From the NCBI GenBank assembly GCA_934120735.1, contig CAKOVA010000049.1, forward strand, positions 1 to 15,462: a stretch of 15,462 nt of DNA. Direction: 5' to 3'. Source of the DNA: an uncultured Prevotella sp. GTDB lineage: Bacteria > Bacteroidota > Bacteroidia > Bacteroidales > Bacteroidaceae. This document shows, piece by piece, positions 1-6,300 of the stretch. Positions within the stretch are counted from its first letter, which is position 1. Every line of letters starts with the position of its first letter. The notes beneath the pieces were generated by a model, which was given only the letters and a program-made list of their open reading frames with translations, had not been told where the DNA came from and ran no database searches. Position numbers and translations under genes: made by a program.

Positions 1-74
1 GGACTTGTAGCTCAGTTGGTTAGAGCAACAGACTCATAATCTGGAGGTCCCTGGTTCAAGCCCAGGCTGGTCCA
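1..74 (+). tRNA. tRNA-Met (CAT anticodon), elongator type likely
   Basis: The cloverleaf can be folded by eye: acceptor strands 1-7 and 67-73, D arm from 10, anticodon loop CTCATAA at 33-39 with anticodon CAT at 35-37, T arm CCTGG/CCAGG with loop TTCAAGC, discriminator A at 74. CCA is not encoded. One T-T mismatch is present in the acceptor stem. The anticodon stem lacks the G-C run typical of initiator tRNA, so this is an elongator Met tRNA. A lysidine-modified tRNA-Ile2, which also has a CAT gene anticodon, cannot be excluded by eye. The promoter lies outside the window. Confidence 0.93.
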
Positions 75-84
75 CAATCAAAAT

Positions 85-115
85 AAAGGAGTTACGAAGT
101 TCGCAACTCCTTTTT
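85..115 (+). terminator. Rho-independent terminator after the tRNA
   Basis: AAAGGAGTT at 85-93 pairs with AACTCCTTT at 105-113, with an inner CGAA/TTCG pairing, and is followed by a T run. It lies 10 nt after the tRNA. The opposite strand also ends in a T-rich stretch, so it may stop transcripts of the convergent pspC gene as well. Confidence 0.85.
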
Positions 116-304
116 ATTTGCAATTCAATTTAAATCTTCATCTAAAATAATAAACAGCCTGCTATATGAGCCATACACGCTAATTGGTGCATGCTTATTC
201 CATCACGCTCAATGCCCATAAATCTTCATAGGGTGGGGATGAGCTGCGCTAACCGTTGTGTGCTGATACCATGTCGTTCGTCAAAACAGGCTTGATTACC
301 CTTT

Positions 305-2053
305 CTATTTCAGGTTAAAGTCTGCTGCTGACACCCATTGTCCTGCGAACGTGGTGCCGGTGAAGCTCGATTTTGTGGAAATGCCGTAGCGAACGGAGCC
401 TTTGGTGCTGCGTATATTCTTGATTTCTATGCGGTTCCATCCATATCCCTTATTGTCGTTAGCGTCAACGATATTCTGATAATAGGTCCTGTCCGGATCG
501 GATGAGAGCGAGTCTGCGACACCCAACCTGCGTTTGGCCTCTGCCCAGATATCCCCGCCCGTATTGCCATTGGCTGGTATCTCCACCATATATTTACGTC
601 CATCGGCAATGGCATATACATAAGCCCCCTTGCCATTGGTGCGAGCGGCCACGCTCAAGGTATATGTGCCAGGTGTAACATCAGTTTTCTCACGCTCCAC
701 CTGATAGCCCAACCCCCATTCAGAGTATCCGCTCAGATAGCGCATGCCCTGGTTGCCAGTGTAATATTCTCCACTTGAAGTGTAGTGGTCCTCACGATTT
801 GACGGAGCAACCAGCAGATACCATCCGCCCTGATTCAGGAAATCCCAATCGGTTTCGTTGATGAATACGCCATTGTGGGTGTTCTCCTTGATGTAGGCTT
901 CGTGCCTTATATCATCCATTTTCCTCTCGGCAATAGTCATTCTTGCGCCAATGGCGATACCACTGACGATGGCCACAATGAGGCTCACGGTCCACAGTCC
1001 CGCCCACATCAGGCGTTGCGGAGTACCCATTGGCATGAGTTTTTGGGTGTTGCTAAGAATTGAGTGAATGCCGCAATAAAGGGGAATGAAAAGCACTCCT
1101 GCCATACCCACAACACATACGATGCTCAATGACGGACTAACCGCGTGTGAATAGAGCTTCGCAAACTCACTGTCGCCAAACAAATCGGGCATGGTCAGCA
1201 GCACGATGAGGGTGGCCAATGCAGCCACCAAAACCAGTCCGGCAAAAATACAGGCAAGAATAAACATGCCTTTTATCAACAGCAGGATAATCTTGAAAAA
1301 ACCAGCTACGCATCCCGACGCTCCACTCCGGCGAGGTTGAGTGGTGTCGGCCTGAACGTGTTCTTCGGTCACTTCCTGCGCCAAGTTTTGTGGTGTCACA
1401 TCCTTGCCTTTCATTTTCAGTCGGTCTTCGGGATTCTGTGCCACGGGTGTGATGATCGAAATCATGAAATAGATGATTACCAGCCAAAGCGGTGTCCACG
1501 TGAATGGCGTTACATGGAAGAACCTGCCAGAAGACAATGATGCATTAAAAGTGATAAACACGAGCAACACACAAGCCAGTCGCCACCACAAGGGGTCGCC
1601 ACCAAAGTAGCGGGCACATCCAGCTAGCAGTCCGGTTATCTTCTTGTCGGTGGGGTCTCGGTAAAGACGTTTGCCCGATTTTCTCAATCGTTCGAAATAC
1701 GCCACTACTTCTTCCTTCAGTCGGTTGCCCATATTCTTTTCCTCTGCCTGCTCCTCCTCTTGCACCGCCGTCTCCTCATCTAAGGGTTCCTCCTCGACCA
1801 TCTCTTTGGGATCTCCGATTCGTGTGATGATGTTCTGCACGTGCTGGATGTTGATAGCCTCAACACCTTGTGCCTTCAGGTCGTCAAACAGTTCAGCGAT
1901 GCGGGCCTCGATGTCGTCGGCAATCTCTTTTCCATCGGGCTTATGCGCAAAATAGCTGCGCAGCGTGTCGATATATTGTTGCAACAGTCCGTAGGCGTCT
2001 TCATCGATGGCGTAAAGCCTGCCTAACATATTGATGGTGATATTCTTTTTCAT
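305..2053 (-). CDS. PspC-domain multi-pass membrane protein
   Basis: This is a 582-aa membrane protein with a PspC domain, the domain of phage-shock-protein C, linked in other bacteria to envelope-stress sensing. Visible order: a cytoplasmic N-terminal region (about 1-110) with an acidic linker rich in E and Q; the PspC core (about 126-205), recognisable from KRLYRDPTDKKITGLLAGCA and the following hydrophobic segment; further membrane spans near 250-293, 310-335 and 348-373; and a C-terminal region of about 200 residues that looks soluble and carries no motif I recognise. It starts 27 nt after the padR gene on the same strand, so the two probably form one operon under the padR promoter. PadR-PspC pairs are common in Bacteroidota. 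It is much longer than classic PspC (about 120 aa), as usual for this phylum. There is no clear Shine-Dalgarno. The domain call is firm; the role in envelope stress is inference. Confidence 0.9.
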   Translation of the reverse strand: MKKNITINMLGRLYAIDEDAYGLLQQYIDTLRSYFAHKPDGKEIADDIEARIAELFDDLKAQGVEAINIQHVQNIITRIGDPKEMVEEEPLDEETAVQEEEQAEEKNMGNRLKEEVVAYFERLRKSGKRLYRDPTDKKITGLLAGCARYFGGDPLWWRLACVLLVFITFNASLSSGRFFHVTPFTWTPLWLVIIYFMISIITPVAQNPEDRLKMKGKDVTPQNLAQEVTEEHVQADTTQPRRSGASGCVAGFFKIILLLIKGMFILACIFAGLVLVAALATLIVLLTMPDLFGDSEFAKLYSHAVSPSLSIVCVVGMAGVLFIPLYCGIHSILSNTQKLMPMGTPQRLMWAGLWTVSLIVAIVSGIAIGARMTIAERKMDDIRHEAYIKENTHNGVFINETDWDFLNQGGWYLLVAPSNREDHYTSSGEYYTGNQGMRYLSGYSEWGLGYQVEREKTDVTPGTYTLSVAARTNGKGAYVYAIADGRKYMVEIPANGNTGGDIWAEAKRRLGVADSLSSDPDRTYYQNIVDANDNKGYGWNRIEIKNIRSTKGSVRYGISTKSSFTGTTFAGQWVSAADFNLK

Positions 2054-2080
2054 AATGACTGGTTGAATAATAAATAGAAC

Positions 2081-2410
2081 TTACTTAGGTTGTTTCAGAT
2101 AGTTGACGGTGGCGGCAATCTCACCCCACGCCTTGTCCAATTCGCGGAGGAAGACTGCTCCTTTCTCAGTGAGCATATAGTATTTTCGCGGAGGCCCCTG
2201 CGTACTTTCTTGCCATTTGTAACTCAGCAAATGGTCGTTTTTCAGTCGCGTAAGCAACGGGTACAACGTTCCCTCCACCACCAGCAGTTCGGCCTCCTTG
2301 AGCCGCTGAATGATGTCCGAGGTGTAGGCCGACTGCTTTTCCAGCAACAACAAAATGCAGTATTCCAGCATTCCCTTGCGCATTTGCGATTTCACATTGT
2401 CTACATTCAT
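2081..2410 (-). CDS. PadR-family transcriptional regulator
   Basis: A small DNA-binding repressor of the PadR family, about 109 aa from the chosen start. The winged-helix core is clear: an N-terminal helix (SQMRKGMLEYCILLLL), then YTSDIIQRLKEAELLVVEGTLYPLLTRL, which is the PadR helix-turn-helix with the hallmark GTLYPLLTRL, then a wing with PRKYYMLTEKG and a C-terminal helix for dimerisation. I chose ATG at 2410 because related proteins begin MNV.N.KSQMRKG; in-frame ATG at 2416 and TTG at 2419 are alternatives. It precedes the PspC gene by 27 nt and probably controls this operon, including itself. The effector is unknown. Confidence 0.92.
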   Translation of the reverse strand: MNVDNVKSQMRKGMLEYCILLLLEKQSAYTSDIIQRLKEAELLVVEGTLYPLLTRLKNDHLLSYKWQESTQGPPRKYYMLTEKGAVFLRELDKAWGEIAATVNYLKQPK

Positions 2411-2437
2411 AATCATCAATTTTTCAAGTTGATGTCA

Positions 2438-2469
2438 CAAAAGTAGGTAAAATATAAGTACCTTGCAAA
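2438..2469 (-). promoter_or_regulatory. Promoter of the padR-pspC operon
   Basis: On the minus strand, TTTG (2469-2466) is followed after exactly 20 nt by TACTTTTG (2445-2438). This is a complete match to the Bacteroidota primary sigma pattern TTTG-N19/21-TAnnTTTG. It lies just upstream of the padR start, giving a leader of about 20-25 nt. Confidence 0.8.
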
Positions 2470-2479
2470 ACATAGTACT
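2457..2479. promoter_or_regulatory. Possible PadR operator (AGTAC-N13-GTACT)
   Basis: AGTAC at 2457-2461 and GTACT at 2475-2479 form a perfect 5-bp inverted repeat with flanking A/T bases that are also partly symmetric. It straddles the TTTG -33 box of the padR promoter. PadR repressors typically bind inverted repeats in their own promoters, so autoregulation here is a reasonable guess. The short arms make chance occurrence possible. Confidence 0.4.
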
Positions 2480-2752
2480 ATAAATAATTACTACATTAAC
2501 TTTATTTAACTGAAAAGGCGTAGTGAATATTTATTCAGCGATCACAGCTCTTCCATTAAAACGGTTGCTTATTAGCAAAAACAATCATTTGTTGTTCAAC
2601 CCCAATAGCCTTAAACATAATGGCCGTGTTATGCGAATGTGCTGGTGGCAAAGCCTATTTTTTATATTCGAGAACACGGTTAGTGTGTTGACAATCAGCA
2701 TGTTCGATGAATATCTGTATAAGAGAGTGCGCAAGCGCATCTACCTTGAAAA
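2480..2752. other. AT-rich intergenic stretch with no supported gene
   Basis: I see no gene, RNA or clear hairpin here. A plus-strand open frame runs through it (2523-2765) but has no family resemblance, runs into the repeat array and lacks a promoter, so it is not called. Confidence 0.6.
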
Positions 2753-2837
2753 CCAAAGTCAATGACATTGGCACCCAAAGTCATTGACTTTGGTGTCCAA
2801 TTCACATGACTTTGGCGTTCAAAGTCAATGCTATTGG
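2753..2837. repeat. Four 19-nt palindromic units at a strict 22-bp period
   Basis: Units lie at 2753-2771, 2775-2793, 2797-2815 and 2819-2837, each followed by a 3-nt spacer (cac, tgt, cgt). The consensus is CCAAAGTCA-N-TGACTTTGG. Unit 2 is a perfect 9-bp inverted repeat around one central base; the others keep one good arm and a decayed partner. A weak fifth copy may sit at 2841-2859. The array ends directly before the inverted repeat and -7 box of the efflux operon. The spacers are far too short for a CRISPR. The period is close to two helical turns, so protein binding on one DNA face is conceivable; a family of interspersed intergenic repeats is the alternative. Confidence 0.85.
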
Positions 2838-2858
2838 AAAACAATGTAAATGAGCACT

Positions 2859-2875
2859 TTGCAACCGAGTTGCAA
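2859..2875. promoter_or_regulatory. Perfect inverted repeat TTGCAAC-CGA-GTTGCAA, likely metal-regulator operator
   Basis: Two 7-bp arms (2859-2865 and 2869-2875) are separated by 3 nt. The site lies 11 bp before the -7 box of a metal efflux operon, over the region where the -33 contact would fall, which suits a repressor or metal-dependent activator. I recall similar GCAAC-N3-GTTGC motifs in front of metal-transport genes in Bacteroidota, possibly for Fur-family regulators, but I cannot verify which protein binds. No regulator gene is present in the operon. Confidence 0.6.
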
Positions 2876-2886
2876 CAATCTTTTGC

Positions 2887-2894
2887 TACCTTTG
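2887..2894 (+). promoter_or_regulatory. -7 box (TACCTTTG) of the metal efflux operon
   Basis: TACCTTTG fits TAnnTTTG. The nearest TTTG upstream (2858-2861) is 25 nt away, longer than the usual 19-21, so the -33 element is weak and activation by a factor at the adjacent inverted repeat is possible. The box ends only 4 nt before the ATG at 2899, so the transcript would start at or next to the start codon. Confidence 0.6.
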
Positions 2895-2898
2895 CATC

Positions 2899-3315
2899 AT
2901 GATGAGGGGAAAAGCGCTCATAGTAAGTCTTTGGCTGGCAATGCTCATGGTGTTGCTGGTGTTGGCCGTGCCTCATCATCACCACCTGAGCAACGTTTGT
3001 TTCGTGGAAGAGAGGTGCGAGACAGACGGTCAAATCAATGACCGCCACACCCAGCATCATTCTTCCGGACAGGAATCGCAGGCAGACAACTGTCCCGTAG
3101 AGCAAATCAGACACATTGTTAAGGACGATGCGGATGTGCAACCCGTCATCCAAGTGGTGCAGCAGCAGCCTCATTGGCTGTGCGCCCACGCTGCTGACAT
3201 GCACCCGCACGTGCTGGAAGTCTCGCCAGTTGGCGAAACGCCCGACCCCATCGTCCGATTGCTTGAGGCACATGTAGCCTCAAGTGGCCGAAGGGGTCCT
3301 CCCACCTTATCATAA
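2899..3315 (+). CDS. Small His/Cys-rich exported protein, DUF6769-like, first gene of the efflux operon
   Basis: A 138-aa protein with an N-terminal hydrophobic stretch (about residues 5-24) that acts as signal peptide or membrane anchor, directly followed by HHHH at 26-29. C34, C40, H50, H53, H54 and C65 follow, in the pattern HHHH, then C.....C, then ND.HT.HH. More His and Cys occur in the second half (PHWLCAH and HPH). This resembles the Bacteroidota family I recall as DUF6769, found next to CusA/CzcA genes. The residues suggest binding of a soft or borderline metal in the periplasm, so a metal-binding accessory or sensor for the pump is the likely role; this is inference. The start at 2899 lies almost on the transcription start. 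ATG at 2902 is equally possible; ATG at 2941 would shorten the signal peptide. It is followed by the czcA-like gene after 77 nt. Confidence 0.8.
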   Translation: MMRGKALIVSLWLAMLMVLLVLAVPHHHHLSNVCFVEERCETDGQINDRHTQHHSSGQESQADNCPVEQIRHIVKDDADVQPVIQVVQQQPHWLCAHAADMHPHVLEVSPVGETPDPIVRLLEAHVASSGRRGPPTLS

Positions 3316-3338
3316 CCCATTGTTTTTATCGAGTGGCA

Positions 3339-3360
3339 GAGCAGTTGTCAACAGCTGTTC
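3339..3360 (+). other. Small hairpin in the gap before the RND gene
   Basis: GAGCAGTTG (3339-3347) can pair with CAGCTGTTC (3352-3360), 9 bp including two G-U pairs, with a TCAA tetraloop. No T run follows, so it is not an intrinsic terminator. It could mark an mRNA processing or stability point between the small gene and the pump gene; the assignment is weak. Confidence 0.3.
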
Positions 3361-3392
3361 CGCAGTAAGTCGTACATGTTCATTCTAAGGTT

Positions 3393-6300
3393 ATGATTAA
3401 CAAGATTATCTATTTTTCCATTCAACATAAATTTCTGGTGGTACTCCTGTTGGCGGCCATCATCGGCGGTGGAGTGTATTCATTGCGAACAATCAACGTA
3501 GACTCCACGCCCGACATCACGAACAACCAGGTGCAGGTCATCACGGTTTCTGAAAATCTCTCGACGGCCGACATCGAGCAGTTTGTCACCTACCCCGTAG
3601 AGTTGGCCATGTCCAACTTGCCCGGCGTTGAAGACATCCGTTCCATCTCACGCTTCGGCCTGTCTGTGGTCACCATCGTTTTCAAAGAAGACATGGGCAC
3701 CTACTTGCCTCGCCAGCTGGTGCAAGAGAAGCTGGAAGAGGTGCGCGAGGACATTCCAGAGGGATTCGGAACGCCCGAGATGGGTCCCATCAGCACGGGA
3801 CTGGGCGAGATTTTACAGTACACCCTTGTTCCCAAAGACACCGCCCGTTACAGTACGCAGGAGCTGCGCACCATTCAAGACTGGATAGTGAAGCGCCAGC
3901 TGTCCATGATTCCGGGCGTGGTGGAGGTCAACTCGTTTGGCGGAAGCATCAAGCAATACGAGGTGGCCCTCAACCCCCAGCGGCTGAACGCCATGCGCGT
4001 GAGCGTGGGCGAGGTGTACGAAGCCTTGAAAAAGAATAACGTCAACACGGGCGGCGCCTACATAGAGCGCGACCACATGGCCAGCTTCATCCGGGGCGAA
4101 GGACTGGTGAAGTCGGTTGACGACATTGAGAACATCGTGGTGAAGAATGTCAACGGCACCCCTGTTCTCGTGCGCGACGTAGCCGACAAGGTGGGCTTTG
4201 GCTCACAAGTGAGGTACGGCGCTTTCACGCAAGACGGTCATGAGGCAGTCGGGGGCATGATCATGATGCTTAAGGGTGCCAACTCTGACAAGGTGGTCAG
4301 GGCGGTGAAGGAGCGCATGGAGAGCGTCAGAAAATCGCTGCCAGACGGCATCGACATCAAACCTTTTCTCGATCGGTCCGACCTTATCGAGCGTACAACG
4401 AGCACCATCGCACGAAATTTGACAGAAGGCGCGCTCATCGTGATATTCGTGTTGGTGCTGTTGTTGGGAAGTTTGCGCGGAGGTGTCATCGCCGCATCGG
4501 TCATTCCGCTGTCCTTGCTGTTCGCCCTCATCATGATGCGGCTCTTTGGCGTGAGCGCCAACTTGATGAGTCTGGGGGCCATCGACTTTGGAATTATCGT
4601 CGATGGGGCGGTGATTATCGTGGAGGGTACGGTGTTCGAAATGGAGAAAAGAATCAGGAAGCACAGCCAACTGGGACGGGGCGGCATGAACGCCGTCGCC
4701 TTCGAGGCCGCCTCTTCGATGATGCATTCGGCCTTCTTCGGTCAGCTGATTATCCTCATCGTGTTCACCCCCATCATCTTTCTCTCTGGCGTCAGCGGAA
4801 AAATGTTCTCCCCTATGGCCTATACCTTCTCGTTCGCCGTACTGGGAGCCATCATTCTGTGTCTGACGTATGTGCCGATGATTTCATCTTTGCTCATTCG
4901 TCCACTGAGCCACCAGGGCGGAAGGTTGGCGCGGATGGAACGCAGCTTGCAGCGCGTGGGCAACCGTGTGACGGGGCGCATCATACATGTTTATCACCCG
5001 CTGCTGCTGTATGCCCTGCGTCATAAAAAGATGGTACTTGCTTCTGCCGCCGCTTTGTTTCTGGCTGCCGCATTTGCTTTCACGCGGATGGGAGGCGAAT
5101 TTGTGCCTGAACTCGATGAGGGCGACATCGCCATGCAAACCTTCCTCCGCCCCGGCAGTTCGCTCTCGGAAACCATTAAGCGCGAGGGAGAGGTAGAACG
5201 CCTGCTGCTTCAGAGCTTTCCGGAAATCAAAACCGTATGCGCACGCATTGGGGTGGCCGACATACCCACCGACCCGATGGGGTTTGACTACACGGACAGC
5301 TTCATCATTCTGGAAAAAGACCGCAGCAAATGGACATCGGCCAAGACCAAAGAAGAATTGATAGAAAAGATCAAAGAAAAGTTGCAAATCCTGCCGGGGC
5401 TCAACTTCTCGTTCTCACAACCGGTGGCCCTCCGTTTCAACGAGCTGCTCACGGGTGTGCGCGAGGATGTGGCCGTGAAACTTTATGGCGACGATCTCGA
5501 CAAACTCGGCGAACTGGGTGAGCAGATGGTGAGCATCATCAGTAGGATAGAGGGAGCCGAGGATGTGACCCTTGAGCGCACAGACGGACTGCCGCAGATT
5601 ACGGTGAAGTACGACAGGCAGCGGGTGGCGCAATACGGTTTGCACATCGATGACCTCAATGCCTATGTCAGCAGCGCATTTGCCGGAAGTTCGGCAGGGT
5701 CGGTGTTTGAGGGCGAGAAACGGTTTGACCTGGTCATCAGGCTCTCTGACGCTTACCGGAAGAGTATCAACGACCTGCGCCAACTTTACATACCGCTGCC
5801 CAGCGGGGCACAGATACCCTTGAGCGAGGTGGCACATATTGATTATGAGTCGGGGCCCATGCAGATTTCTCGCGAGCAAACCTCGCGCAACATCTATGTC
5901 GGCGTGAACGTCAGAGGACGGGATGTGCAGTCGGTTGTGGATGAGATACAAGACAAACTCGATCAGCAACTGCGCCTGCCGGCTGGCTATCGGTTAGCGT
6001 ATGGCGGTGAGTTCCAGAAACTTCAGGAGGCCAAAAACCGGTTGATGATTGTCTTGCCCATCGCCCTGCTCCTGATTTTCGTGCTACTTTATTTCGCCTT
6101 GAAATCGCTCAAGCAGAGCCTCATGATTTACATGGCGGTTCCGCTGGCAACGGTCGGCGGCGTATTGGCCTTGCTGTTGCGCGGCATGCCCTTCTCCATC
6201 TCGGCCGGAGTGGGCTTCATCGTCCTCTTCGGAGTGGCCGTACTCAACGGTCTGGTACTCATCAATCGCTTCAACTCGTTAAAGAAAGAAGGTATGAACA

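Noticed and set aside
116-304. Possible small gene or RNA between the tRNA and pspC
   Set aside because: Only very short frames and no stable hairpin or promoter box were seen.
2523-2765. An 80-codon plus-strand open frame upstream of the repeat array
   Set aside because: It runs into the palindromic array, lacks a promoter box and resembles no family; the composition is that of translated AT-rich intergenic DNA.
2753-2837. CRISPR-like array
   Set aside because: The gaps between repeats are 3 nt, units are palindromic and diverged, and no cas gene is near.
2695-3273. A 192-codon minus-strand frame across the efflux promoter and the His/Cys-rich gene
   Set aside because: It crosses the repeat array, operator and promoter and mirrors the His codons of the real gene on the plus strand.
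4203-5969. Long minus-strand frames opposite the RND gene
   Set aside because: They are antisense shadows of a high-GC coding region; the plus strand has conserved RND motifs throughout.
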